Below, piece after piece: positions 47,901 to 60,213 of a stretch of DNA of 64,000 nucleotides (position 1 is the first letter of the stretch; every line of letters begins with the position of its first letter). Origin of the DNA: Calocera cornea HHB12733 (lineage: Eukaryota; Basidiomycota; Dacrymycetes; Dacrymycetales; Dacrymycetaceae); assembly GCA_001632435.1 (NCBI GenBank), contig KV423944.1:165215-229214 (forward strand), written 5' to 3'. The translations under genes were made by a program, and so were the position numbers. The notes below the pieces were generated by a model. The model ran no database searches, was not told the DNA's origin, and worked only from the letters and a program-made list of their open reading frames with translations.

Positions 47901-49239
47901 ATGGTCCTCATCATCGAAGATCCAGCCTCGAAGAATGCCCCGCCGTTGGAGAGCCCCTTCCAGCCATACAGCGATGAGGACCCAGCCCCGCCGCCAGAGT
48001 ACGACGCCGGGCCGTCACATGATGGTCACATTGAACTTGGGGATTCGACAGCGCCGCTGCTTCCAGCAAATGTGGATGCGGCGGAGGCTCCGCCGCAGTT
48101 CTCAGTCTTTAGACCGAGGTTTGTCGTCATGGCCTCAGGAAACACATACTCGCATGACCCGCATTTGAACGAGGATGGTGCGTAGCAACTATGCTGCCAC
48201 GTGCTATGATTTGGCCTAATGATGTGCATCAGGTGAAGCGCTGTACCGTTTCCTGCTATCTCAAAGCAGCGTGCGACCGACCATGGAGATCCGAGTCGTT
48301 GGCACGCACTCAACCACCGTCTATGTCGAGACTGTCCGACACGATGCGAACGGGCACGAGCATGTCAGCCGCACGCCACGAAGCGACACCGTGACAGACT
48401 TCTCCTTCCGCATCGACCTGACGAAGCTGTTCCAAGCACCGCCAGAGTTCTACACGAGCCCAGACGAGGAGCCCGCTTTCCGCGGTGAGATGTACCGGGA
48501 GACGATGGTCGGCGGGAAGAAGAAGGCCGCGAGCATGGGTGGATTGTATGAGCGCATGGCATGGCGGGCCGAGAGGAAGAGGAGAGGGCAGGAGCCATGG
48601 AGCTGGAAGGGGATGAGTGGAAAGGGGTCGAGGACGGTGCGGGAGTGGGCGGACGAGTTTTGTGCTAGTAAGAAGGTGCTCAAGGAGTTTGAGTACAAGA
48701 AGCAGATCTATGGCTGGGACCTGAGGGAGCTGGAGAGATGTACGTCTTGTACATGTATCCGTGCGCAGTGTTGCTGACTGTATGCGTAGTGATCCAGCGG
48801 ACGGCGCAGAACGCCTTCTACCATGGAATGGTCCAAGTGACCTTCCCGCAGTCTGGCACGCATATTTGGATACGGCCAGATTCGCATTTGTCACGCATGT
48901 TGTCGATCACGTGCGTCCATTTCTCACTCATATTACGCCGTGTCCTGACATCTGCCATGCAGCGCGATCAAAATCGTGCTTTGGTTGCTCTTGATCTACC
49001 CATTCATACTGCTGTACAAGTGGTACTGGCCGACTGGCGGTGGAAAGTGGAGCGTGGCAGGTGAAGCGTGGACTTATACCGTGCCGACACCTCAAGGATA
49101 CCGTCCGGTGTCACTGCAGCAGTGGTTTGGAGTATGGGAGAGGCGGATCAGGAATGCTGTTGAGGAGCGGGTCAAGAGTGACGAGGTGCTGCAAACTGTT
49201 GAGGACTTTCGTTTCCCGGATGGTCTAGTGACTGCGTGA
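47901..49239 (+). CDS. Conserved-looking fungal membrane protein of unknown function
   Basis: 393-aa protein, exons 47901-48178, 48234-48739, 48790-48910 and 48963-49239. The N-terminal 70 residues are acidic and Pro-rich with a PPPEY motif. A soluble domain follows (MEIRVVGTHSTTVYVET, FSFRIDLTKLF, GWDLRELERLIQRTAQNAFY). One hydrophobic helix, IVLWLLLIYPFILLYKW, precedes a C-terminal domain ending RRIRNAVEERVKSDEVLQTV. Splices join these parts in one frame. No signal peptide, so it is likely anchored by the single helix to an internal membrane. I do not recognise the family. Confidence 0.82.
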
Positions 49240-49331
49240 GGTTTCTGTTTCCTCTCTATGTACTATAGCTTTGTGTGCTATCGTTTGGGTATGAATGCAA
49301 TTGGATTCTAGATTAACCTGTCTTGCTGTGC

Positions 49332-52165
49332 CTACGCCACAAGTGCCTTTCTCCGCGAAGTCGGCTTGGAGGGCTTGCGCTTTTTGCCGCCATCAAAGGC
49401 ATTGGCAGTTTTCAGATCCCGACCAAGGGGGTCCTCCTTTTTCACCTCGTATATCCGTACAATCCAGTTCTCCGATGTGAATGCCTCCTCTGCAGCTGAC
49501 ATCAGTCATCCGCGTCCACGCACAGCTGGAAGTTACTGACCGATATAATCCAGTTTTGGTCCTTCCTTCGGGAGCTGCTGGTTCCGCACCCTATCAAACG
49601 CCGGAGACCCGGAGAAAAGATCGTTGAAGCTAGGAAAACCGGTATCAGATGCTGTAGAGGTGAGAATAAAGCAGAGCGCGTACCGGTAGTAGCTCATCTT
49701 ATACATTAAGCTGTTCTTCATCGTCTCACTCGCCTGGTCGTCCACCTTGTACTCGCCCCTTGCGGTGAAGTAGTTGGGTTCCTTGATCTCATCAGGCCAA
49801 ACACCCTGCGCGATACGAACCATCCATAGGAACTTGTTGATGTCATCTCCCGAATACCCAATTAGGCCACCGAAGATAATCAGGATGTAATCCACATCAT
49901 GCTTCCGCAGGATAGGATAAGAAACCTCCTCGGACGATGACATAGCTTTGCCAACAGTGGCGATGTGAGCTGTGGCTCACGATCAGAAACGTTCTGCAGA
50001 ACCCAACGAATGACTCACTGTTGTTCCAAGTGTTATTATCGACCAGGGTGGGACGATCTGCCATCCCTGCAATTTGGTAGCCGTAATCCCACCAACTCAT
50101 CACCACGGCATCCTGCGGCGTATTCTGTCGGAGCCAATAATACGCTTCGCGGAAGTCATCGATAATATTCTGAGAACCATCCGGTCGACGAGAAGCCAGG
50201 ACAACGGAGGGCGATGAGTAGGCCGAGGAGGTAACCCAGGTGCAGTGCAAGACAAACATCACGAGCATGAAGATCGCATTAAGGACGACAACCAAGCGAG
50301 TGTCGATACCGAAGATACCGTACTGAGTTGAGGATTTTGTCTTCGCCTTCGTGGCAGTAGTGGCGGGCGTGATCGCAGCAGCGGCAGCGGCCGCTGCGGC
50401 AACTTCCTTCTTTTTCTTCTTGCTGACTGTCGCATCGGCTGGAACATCTGCACCAGGCGGAGCAGTCTCGCCAACACCATTGGAGTCCGGTTTGGCAGGC
50501 TCCTCGACGCTGAGGTATATGTCGAGCAGGGAGGACAACGCAACGGCGGCGGCGATACAGACGACCGGAGTGAGGGTGAGCATGAGACGAACCATGACAC
50601 CTGCGAAATAGGAAGCCATGACGGCGTAGATGATTACGAAGACATGCTCCTCGCGGAGCTCTTTGAAGCAGAGGATCACTCCGGCCGGGAACAAGAAGAT
50701 GAGCATATGCAGATCCATGAAGAATGCAGGCCAAGCGGTCGGCTGATGCTCGCTTACGGAAGCGATGATGGGGATGTACCTATTGGGCCATATCAGTCAC
50801 GTAAGTCTCTGAAGAGATCGTAGCTGCGCACTTCTTGGCATAGCCGGTATCCCACAACGAGTAGAATCGACCAGTCCACGGCGCAATGGTCTTCGTGATG
50901 GTGAGTCCAACGATAGCCAGTCCACCAATAACACCGGCGGCGATGAGGAACCACTGCAGCATGACCTGGAACTGCTTCGACGCAAGGTAGCTCCGGATAG
51001 TCTGAACGAAGGCTACGAGCTGAAGGAGACCGAACACGCCTGTATCTCTTTGAGTAACAAATATACCTCAGATATGAAGTGACGTACCCAGGGCAGCCAT
51101 GTGTTCGCTTGTCTGTACCGGTTGGAAGCCAACGAAAGGAACTTGCATACTAGCGAGCGTCCCCACTGCGTACCATGCCGAATATGCCGAATACAAGCGA
51201 TCGGAATATCGACCCATCAGTAGCAACACGAAAGCATGCAGAGGGATCATGTTGGTGATGAAGGCGTATCCACCTGCATTTCAGTTAGGACTCCGCATAC
51301 ACGGCAGCCGCAGTAGCGCTCACCCCATGCAGCAACCATGTAGAAATAAAATACGGCAGCCAATGTCCCGTACAGGACACTACCATCCTTTAGTGCTCGG
51401 ATCCAGATGTAGAACGTGATCATTAGCAAGAAGATGGCAATGGCTTCGTTGTCGTAAGACCCGGCGACCGAGCGGGAGATATAGCCCGGGGCGATACCAA
51501 TGAAGATGGCAGCGAGCAGACCGGCGGATTCATCCTTGAGCTCTTTCGTCAGCCTGCAGCAGCATAGTCAGACCTCAACCATGGCCATCGTCGGAAACGC
51601 GTACATGTATGTAGCCCATGCCGTCAATCCGCTAAATCCGGGCGCGAGCAGAACGCAGACGTTTCGGATATCCACGGGCAAGTGCAGGGCGTGCAAAATG
51701 TTATAGATCACGCCAGATGTTGCCATCAAGCCAGGATATATGGTGCCACCAACAACGCGTCCCAGTGGATACCATGCCGTGGGGTCGAACCAGTTCCAGA
51801 ATTCCTGCAGGACAGGTCAGGAACTGAAGCAGAGGCACAGGTGGAAGCGACGTACTGTGAAGCCCTGGGAAGCTAGCACTCGCGTTGCGCGACTGAACGG
51901 CCCAGTTTAGATCTCTCGTCTACTCTCATTTGTGCGGACTTACTAGTTGAACCAAGGATCGCTGTCGCACGGAGGTGAGCAACTGTTGACTGCACAGCAC
52001 CGTATATGCTCACAATTCATGGATGATACTCTCGAAGTTTATGACCGCAAAGAGACGGGACGAGATTGCCGCACCGGCGATGGATGCCAGTGCAAGAATA
52101 CGAATGAGTGAAGCGGCATTGGTGAGTGTTGAAGGAGCGAATGTGGGTAGCTTTAGGACGGTCAT
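49332..52165 (-). CDS. STT3: Oligosaccharyltransferase catalytic subunit STT3
   Basis: 774-aa multi-spanning ER enzyme that transfers the lipid-lin­ked glycan to Asn in N-glycosylation. Eleven exons: 52165-52014, 51961-51944, 51892-51856, 51804-51605, 51553-51324, 51273-51088, 51039-50832, 50779-50019, 49969-49684, 49629-49541 and 49489-49332. The 18-nt exon 2 encodes most of EFDPWFNY, whose Asp is a metal ligand in STT3 proteins. Further signatures: [43 protein letters not shown], and the acceptor-binding WWDYGYQI followed by DNNTWNNTHIA. About residue 470 a Lys run and an Ala run ([17 protein letters not shown]) interrupt the sequence, probably a low-complexity loop. The C-terminus is basic. 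It converges with the upstream gene, 92 bp apart. Confidence 0.96.
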
Positions 52166-52999
52166 GGCCGTCTCCACGTCGTCTTGCACGACTTTGGCGT
52201 CGACGTTGCGCGCCCAGAACCCTTACAGGGAAAGAAGCGCCCCCGGAAGCAGTCTGTCGTGGAAGGTGATCACGTGCTCTACATTAATAGCTCTTGGCTC
52301 TGTCTGTAGATCCACCTACTAAACCCGGCAAAGTGCTTCTAGTCTTTTAGGCAGAGCTATTCTACCAGAACTAAATCTGTCCGCGACTGGGGGTTCAACT
52401 AGACCTCGGTAGAATTTGCAAATCCGGCATCTGGAAAACTGCCGGAACAGCCTAAAAGTTGGACTCCAAATCAAAGGGTTCAGCAACATTCCGCTATCAT
52501 CTCGCCTGGACTACATATTGGGCGTTTACGGGAGCATGAGCACTTGTATCCTACGCCTCCTCTTACTAGGTAATGTGGATCGCCACAATGGAGCGTGAGG
52601 AGTGTCAGCTAACTAGCTCGCTTTCCTCACGATTCATGCGCCGCTATTCGCGGGGCGTCCCTTCATTTAGTCATTGGAACGCTCCTGGAGTTGTTGAGAA
52701 TGCGGCCACATGGAGAGCCGGAGAAATACTTGTGTCCCTTTCTTCTTTTCCGACCGGTCCCCGATCCCGGACTCAAACCGAAGGACAGGTAAAGGCAAAA
52801 CGGGACTGCTGGATGAATAAATATGTAGTGATTGAGCAAGCAGAGGGTGGTGTACATAGATAGTAGTGGGCGATGTTAAGATACATGTAGGCAGTGTAGG
52901 GTATATCGGGGACAGATGGCGTGGAGTTAGGTTAATGGTGGCGATTAGAATAGCGTGGATTAAAGTCGTGAGCAGTTGGGTAGGTCGCCAGCTTCGAAC
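52166..52999. other. Intergenic: STT3 promoter and 3' flank of the 130-aa gene
   Basis: 834 bp without a recognisable gene. Short frames only. Confidence 0.5.
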
Positions 53000-53441
53000 T
53001 CAAGACTGCGAGCGACGGAACTGAGCGGCGGCAACAGGAGGGTTCTCCTCCCTAAAGAGCTCCCACAGCCGAAGCCTGGCCTTGAGCGTAGTGAGCTCGG
53101 CTAGGTCCTTGGCAATGCCTTGCATCACGACCATAGCATCGAGGCGAGCCTTAGCGTTGTTGTCGCTCTGAGAGCGGATTACTTCTAGGCTGATTAGCGT
53201 TGAATTCGGGCACAGAGCGACAAGTAAACTCACGATTCTGAAGCCACTCCTGTTCCAAACGGAAGACTAGCTTAGAGACATTGATCGCCTGGTCGATTCG
53301 TTTGTAGGTACCCACTGCCCAGTGTTGCATCTCTGCAGCAGGAGGTACACCGCGGTCGGCCGGCAGCTCCTCAATAACCATGGACGCAAGCAGGGACTGG
53401 GTGAAAGGAAGACCATTAGCGTTCTGAGAGGTGGGTGCCAT
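53000..53441 (-). CDS. Small protein of unknown function (130 aa)
   Basis: Exons 53441-53234 and 53184-53000, joined over a 49-nt intron with an AACGCTAATC branch region; splicing at 53185 restores ...LQNQVIRSQSDNNAKARLDAM. The product is mostly helical: HWAVGTYKRIDQAINVSKLV, RLEQEWLQN, then IAKDLAELTTLKARLRLWEL. No signal peptide or membrane segment. Possibly a small coiled-coil scaffold or adaptor, but I cannot name it. The frame is open upstream to an ATG at 53609; 53441 (MAPTSQ) was chosen because the upstream stretch is compositionally like leader sequence. Confidence 0.65.
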
Positions 53442-54625
53442 AGCTGGAGGTGGGAGAGGCGAGGCGAAGTCACGAAGTGAGCGGTTAGAGGGAGGATGTC
53501 TGGGTAGAGTCGGTAATTGAGCGTCGGGCGAAGAGGACGCGAGCCTTGTGAATTGCTGGGTTGGGCAGTCTTCGCGAGACAGGTTAAATACAAAGGCGTA
53601 GAGGCTCACGAAGTTTCCCGCAAGATGCCAACAAGCTCCGTTGTCCCCATTATCCCCTGAGTCAAATTTTCTGCACCTCCGGATGGGCGGTGGGACTTGA
53701 CGACTCCCGCCTCGAACGTTGATACACCGGAGTGGATGGCGTCGTAGAGTTCTCCGTGACTCGATATCAGGTCATCCGCATTGAACGGTATCAAACTGAG
53801 AGCTCGTCCTTCGTATCGCATCTAGAATATTTCTGACGGCATGGCCCCCGATGGCCATCAGACCAATTGACATCGTTCCCGATGGTGGGGCGATGACTGC
53901 CACATTCTCCGTCTCAAGATGGAGCCACTGGTTCCGCTCAGTAGGGCAAGGTTCATTCTCGTATGCGCAAGATGACACAAAGACACTATGGGATAGTTTC
54001 AGCTCCGATGTGCATATCTTGCCGTCCCGGAGTTGGCTCCGCAGCGCAATACTTGTTGTATGAAGCAGCCCGTATGCCGTCGGCACGCACCGTCCTCTCG
54101 ATGCCGACACCGCACTGCGGATAGCCTCATACGGGAAAGGCATCCTGCTCTCTACGAGGGCCGAATCAGGTCCGTGGATCCTTCAGCGAAGTGTCTGACG
54201 AGCATCCCAACGCAAAAAAGAGAAGCTGTGAACCCGGTTCCAAGGTCAGTTTGGGCGGGAATGACTGGGATTGTCCAGTAGACCTGCGAAGCAGAAGTCG
54301 TCGTAGACAAGGGAGTGCAGAATATCGTGTCGGTCCTCGCCCAAAGCTCGCTGCGGCTGATGGATAACACCGGATTGCCATCGATTCCTCGGACGGATAA
54401 GGTGGTTAATACGAGAGGGTGGAGAAGGAACACAAGGGTGGGGCTTTGACACCGCTTTACCGCGTGGTCCGTGGGTGGACCCTTTCGCTAGCGTCCGAAG
54501 CGCCCGTGGGCGTCCCTGATGTCGTCACTGTTTAGTGCTTGCCTAAATGAGTTTCACAGCTTTCTTTCTCACTACCATCCTCTTCGCCCGCACTTTGTCA
54601 GAGAGAGGCGTTCAGATCCACCGCA
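53442..54625. other. Head-to-head spacer with unassigned open frames
   Basis: 1.18 kb between the 130-aa gene (-) and the GH26-like gene (+). A minus-strand frame covers 54143-53772 (124 codons) with neighbours at 54433-54152 and 53821-53606 that could be exons, but I could not build a convincing spliced protein or recognise a family. Confidence 0.4.
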
Positions 54626-56558
54626 ATGTCGATACCCACGCTGTGCCCGAGCATATTCTGCGCTGTTCGGCGATGTTCATTTGCATGGAACCTAATCCTT
54701 ATCTGTATTCTCTGCCCACTGTTCACCGAGGCAGCACCGAATCCAGGACAGCTCGATACCACTTTTCTCGTCGGTGGAGCAACTCAAACGGAGTCGGTAT
54801 CGGTCACGCCGAGCTCAACCGATGCGAACTCAACGGCGACCACAGCCTCGCTCCAGACCATTCCCACCTCCACCCAACCAAGCTTAGGTGCTCGAGCTAC
54901 CCTGGGACTGGCTTCTTCAGGCATGCAGCGCAACGGCATCTACTTTGGGATGCTGTGAGTCTACATCCACGATGTGGTATACCTCGTTTTCACGGTTCTG
55001 ACTGACCTTGTAGGCCCGATTGGAACTTCTACGGGCCTCAAGAGGTTACAAGAGTATTCGGCACGCCAGTTTCAATAATCGGAGACTACATCTACGTCAC
55101 CAAGGCGGATTCGTCTTTGTCTCAGATATATTATCATACACCGGTCCTGAAGCAGTTTGCCGCGAACACCGTATACGCCCCCGCCATCATACCAGGTGAT
55201 GGTGTTGGGAGCGCAAACTTTACGCAAGATATGGCAGTGAGTACCTATGCTTGACCCTTGGTGCAAGCCGACAATTGACAGATCTGAACCGTAGAATGCA
55301 CTAGCGAATAGCTTTCTGACTTTAAATAATGCGGGCATCACCGTGTGTAAGTCACACTGCCTTGAGTGCTCTAGGCGAATGTGATAGAGCTCCGTGTTCC
55401 TCTACATCTAGGGTGCAGGTTTGCGTACGAGTTCAATGGCTACTGTGGGTCATTACTCTGCCAAGACTCAATCTTCCATCATCGCTAATGCATCGTCTAA
55501 TATCAGGGAACATCTACGGTCAACAACCCAGCTCGTTTAAGGAAAGCTGGAAAATGCTGTACAGCGCCGTCAAGCAAGCAGGCGCAGCGCAGACGTACTT
55601 TCTGTGGTCTCCAAACGTCTGGACGGGAGACATAAACGATCCCTTGAACGGATACACGACTTATTATCCTGGTGATGATGTGAGCCTTCCGACTCTTCCC
55701 GAATGCAGATATTGAGTGATCTGACGTATTGGTCTATTTGCTGTGCCGTAACAGATGGTTGACCTGTGTGGTCTGTCGTTCTACTTTTTCGGGGATTCGT
55801 CGCAGACCGAGAACATTCTTCCCTCGTCGGACACCTTCTCGGGTGCATTGCAGTCCTTCTACGACGAGTATCATACGGGACACAACAAGCCTATCGTGAT
55901 ATCCGAAAGCTCCTCGCCATATCATTATGATCAGCCGGCCGGGTTTGTCAGCAGCGGGAATGATACCGAGATTGCGTTGAAGTATCAGAACGCATCGGGG
56001 CTGACTCCCGCCGGAGGTGGGGCCGGCCAGCTACAAATAAAACAAAGCTGGCTGGAGGAGCTAACCGGAGCGACAACGGCCACTGTGAGTAGTCCCGAGA
56101 TCAAATTTAGAAAACCAGTCGTCTGACTTGTTGATCAATTGCAGCTGTTCCCGGGCTTGGTTGCGGTATCCTGGTTCAACTTGTTCAAGGATCGGAATAA
56201 TCAATTGATGGATTTCCGTGCAATATACGGAGATAATGTGGGTGCATTTTTACGTCTCCGTCCGGAGTTCGCCGTTCCCACGGTCTTGATTTATGACTCA
56301 TATTGCCGAACTTTTCTTTGCTTGTTGAGTCGCTTTCCCTCAGTTTTGCATTTTCTCGCACTTTCTCGTTTGATGCGGTGTGCTGATGCTTGCTTCCCGT
56401 GGGGATAGGCGACGGAAACGTACTTTCGTACGACTCTCGGCACATCTTCGGGTCAGCCTTCAGGCGGACTGCCTTCCTCGGCTACTCGGCTATGCTCGCA
56501 CATTGTTTTGTGGGCGCTTGCAATCGTGCCAGTGCTCTATATGCGTCTGAACGTCTGA
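54626..56558 (+). CDS. GH26-like (clan GH-A) secreted glycosidase with C-terminal anchor
   Basis: 460-aa protein, eight exons: 54626-54954, 55014-55236, 55295-55346, 55412-55444 (33 nt), 55507-55679, 55755-56084, 56145-56237 and 56409-56558. A signal peptide (AWNLILICILCPLFTEA) and a Ser/Thr-rich linker precede the barrel (DWNFYGPQEVTRVFG). The 33-nt exon encodes WCRFAYEFNGY, the GH26-type acid/base Glu motif; YFLWSPNVW and VDLCGLSFYFFGD follow, and KPIVISESSSPY supplies the likely nucleophile Glu. The pattern resembles beta-mannanase-type GH26 proteins, but the substrate is not assignable. The C-terminus has a Ser/Gly/Thr stretch then a hydrophobic segment (IVLWALAIVPVLY), suggesting a GPI or membrane anchor. 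Intron 7 is 171 nt, long for this genome. Confidence 0.8.
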
Positions 56559-57068
56559 TGCTACATACGACTGAGCGGGCCCTGCATCGCCCGCAGAAGA
56601 CGGGCCTCAGCGATGCCTGCCAAGGCGATGACATGCACAAACCTTTACGAAATACACGAACCATATTCACCAGAAACATAAGCATATCCCCTCAAGAATA
56701 CCTGAACACGACGCAACGAGTTGTATCGATAGACGGAAGGACTTGATTTTTTCACTACTCGTGCCTCAACTTGCATCTCATTCCCGTACACGATGTATCT
56801 CCCTACACAGATCTCCATTGTAGCTGTAGATATCCATAGAGCTTGAATACTGAACTCTGTTGGCTGTTAATGATTGCACTGCCTTAGATTTGCCCTCCGT
56901 CGGGAGCATATTGCAATATTGAAGAACGGTACGCGTTGCCGATTGCGCCGCAGGGCCATTGCCGGTGTATGCAATCACCGAAGGCGCTCTCTCTGATGCA
57001 TACACCAGGATAAGTGCGCGCAATGAAGTCCTTCGTCATTGGATATTATATCAAGAATACAAATGCAT
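56559..57068. other. Tail-to-tail spacer
   Basis: 510 bp between the converging GH26-like and dipeptidyl peptidase genes; no gene recognised. Confidence 0.5.
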
Positions 57069-60000
57069 TCAGCTGCGCCTGACTCCGCCATGACCCCACT
57101 TCTCAACCAAGAACGATGTCATCCATTCGTGCAGCTCCCGATAAGCTCCGCGCGTTTGGATTGAGTGATCGCTATCCGTGAACATCCGGAACCTGAAGCC
57201 TCGCACCTGTCCTTGGGTGAGCATGTCCAAAAGATGCGCAGAGTTGGCGAAATGAACTGGAGCGAGGATATTAGCTGGTAGCTTCACGAGGTACAGATAG
57301 TCCGCACCATTGTCATCCCCACTGCCGTGTGCCAGGAGGAAATCGACTTTGTCGAAAGGCTGTACATTGTGGATCGAGGAGTTGTGGTATCCGCCTGCAT
57401 TCACTTGCGGCGTGAGCATGTAACGCTCGGTATATATAGAATCTTGAACGGGCGTCAACCATAAGATCGGACGGAGTCAAAAGCTATACTCACCATAGAA
57501 ATGCCAATCGGTGACGGGGGCGACCGCCATGCCAAGCGTGTGAACTCCGGAATCGCTCTCGATTGTACGGCACGTCATGTAGCCGCCATATGACTACAAA
57601 TGATGTTAGAGATTGCTTGCATATGACACTGCACAACTCACCCAGCCCCAGATGCCGACCCTCCTTGTGTCGATATAGCCGCGGCTAACCCACTGCTTTG
57701 CCGCCTCGACCTGGTCATGCACCTCCCACTCACCCAGATGGCCGCGAACAACCTTCCGGAAGCTCCGCCCTCGCCATCCCGTGCCACGCCCATCTACAAT
57801 GACAATAACGTAGTGCAAGGATGCCGCCAGGTAGTGATGCCAATCGCGACGGAACCGGTGCGAGATTTCCTGGGCGTTCGGACCTCCATATACACGGAAC
57901 AGGACCGGATACTTGATGCGGCCAGAATCGTCCATGTTGGGCGGGCGCATCTCCAGTGCATTCATCTCTATTCCATCGATGGTGATCGTGCTGTAGATGA
58001 GGGTAGGCATGTGGTACTCCTGGAGAGTCTGGTTGAGTTTTGGATTGTTCTCGAGCATGATGCTCCAGTCTGGAGAATCGTCAGATAAGGAAAACCTTTT
58101 CCGGATAGGCGAAGCTCACCGGGATCACTTGTTTTTCTCATCTCCTGCCAAGGCACGTCCGGGCCCTGGTAGCTTAGCACATAGAAACCAGCCTTCGGCG
58201 AGAAGCTAGCCGACCAGTATCCCGGCTTGCCCACATCGGTCAAAGCAGTCGGGATGTTGAACGCGAGCTCCATCCCGCCTTCCTCCGTAAGAGCTGCCAG
58301 AGCGTCCGCGTTCGGCAGGTACACGGAGTAGATGTATCGCTGGGTGGATGCCGCGCCTGGCCCAGCTGCTTGGAAATATACCAGGCCCCTGGTGGCGTCC
58401 ACCTTGATTGCCTCGCCTGTGACTTCCCAATCGCCATCGGTGAGGAAGCGCGGTCGCCTTGAGTCAGCAGAGGTGAATAAGCACAGGTGGTTGAAGCCCT
58501 TCGAGTTAGGAAGAATGTCGATGTATGCAGTCGGTGGGTAACCCTCAAGGCCGTGTGTGGACAGCGGCAGGATACGTTGCTCGGCGTCAATCCATCCGCC
58601 ATCGTTCCACTCGCCGCCATCGCCACCCAGTGTGCGTACCACGGTTCCTGCCATGCCGCTCGACACATCGAATAGCATCACGCTCCCCTCGTCGGCGGCG
58701 CGGTTTACCTCCTTGATGAGCAAGCTGGTGTTGCCGACCCAGACGACTTCTTGGATGACGCGATCCTTGATGTCGAGCGTGCCAGGCAGGTCGAGGGTGA
58801 CGACGGAGGTGGTGTCTTCCGGGAAGTAGGCGTCGTAGTTGGAGAGATCGAACAACATGGCCGAGACAATTGGGTTCGCATAGCCCGGCTTGGGGTATTT
58901 CATGGTTGTCTGCGCTCGGACTTCGATATATGCACGCCAGATCTGACTGCAGAACTCACAAAGCTTGTATATGGCTCAACCGTGTGCGAATCTCCCGAAG
59001 GGTTGTACACCGGGAACACAAACTCATCCACGGCCGTCTCGTCACTTCTCAGGAACGCAATCCTCCTCGAGTCCGGGCTCCACCAAAGCGCAAAGTCGGA
59101 GCTGAACACCTCCTCCTCATATACCCAGTCCGGCACACCATTGAACACCGTCGCGCTCCCGTCGTGCGTCACGCGGATGGGCTGAGTGAGCGGGGAAGGG
59201 TTGGGGAGGACGTATAGGTCGGATGCGTGCACATATGCCAGCGAATTGCCTGTCGGGGACCAGGCGACGTATGCGGTGACGGGTGGGTTGGAAGGTGCGA
59301 CGAGCGCGCGGGTGCTGTTTTGCTTGAGGGAGTGTATGTAATAGTTGCCGAACGACGAGTGTCGCCATTGCTGCAATGTACGGTCAATAACCCTTCAAGC
59401 GGATACAGTATGCTACACACCTTCTTGTAGTCGGTCTTCAGGAGGATGTATTGCATGTCTGGAGACAGCTGCCAGCTATTCCAGTTGATAAGCTTTCCAT
59501 CCTTCTGGAAGGCCGTCAGCTTATAGCAATTGCGCCCTGCTCCACATTGACTCACATCCGTGACGCTCCCGTGCACTAGCAGCGTCTTCGTCGTATTCTT
59601 CTTCAAATCGACCAACTCGATATCCCCCCGCATATTCGTCTCCGCGTATACACCGTCGCCCGCTTCGGGAACCCATCTAATAGCCTTGCTGAAGCTGCTG
59701 AAGGTGCCGTTGAACACATGTTCCATCGTGATCGGCCGCTTGCCCACATAGGCACCTCCTCGGTAGGAGTGTGCAGCGAGGGCGCCGATGAGTGCTGATG
59801 TTAACAGGAGGGCGCTGAGGCAGATGACGAGCCATCGAAGGGGCGATCGAGGCTGCCGTGGATGTCAGTCGCGTAGCACACTGAGCGCATGCAGGACGTA
59901 CACGATCCAGCCGGGGTGGTCTCCTGCCCAGCTCCTCATCCAGAGTCGGACCTCCGTTCTCCCGCTTCCCCAGTAAACCCTCATGCTCTTCCGCGCCGCC

Positions 60001-60213
60001 ATTCTGTTCCTTCTCCATCTCAGCTTCTTCCAATGCTTTGGCACGTTCCTCGTCGTCGAGTCCGTCTGTACTGCTGGGAGCCGTGAAGGGTCCGTCGCCG
60101 AAGTACACCTTGGGACGCGGGACTTTCGAGGTTGAAGGGGGTCCTTCCGGAGCTGGAAGCGGTGATGCGTCGATATACCCTGAAGGATCCGGTCGGCTCT
60201 CGTCCGCCGCCAT
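57069..60213 (-). CDS. Membrane dipeptidyl aminopeptidase (DPP IV / S9B, Ste13-Dap2 type)
   Basis: 931-aa type II membrane serine peptidase that removes N-terminal X-Pro/X-Ala dipeptides. Exons are 60213-59902, 59852-59421, 59370-58960, 58909-58120, 58069-57642, 57593-57494, 57442-57308 and 57256-57069. The acidic cytosolic tail of about 105 residues is followed by one helix ([21 protein letters not shown]), then the beta-propeller domain ([28 protein letters not shown]) and the alpha/beta-hydrolase domain. The catalytic triad is visible: Ser in GIWGWSYGGYM, Asp in [11 protein letters not shown], His in TDSDHSI. Exon joins recreate GW-SYGG and DDN-VHFAN. The last intron (57307-57257, 51 nt) is in-frame and stopless. 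As in yeast, it probably sits in the late Golgi or vacuole membrane. Confidence 0.95.

Noticed and set aside
34915..52165. Functional gene cluster linking GH85 enzymes (glycan removal) and STT3 (glycan addition)
   Set aside because: They are separated by many unrelated housekeeping genes and show no shared promoter element; proximity is likely chance.
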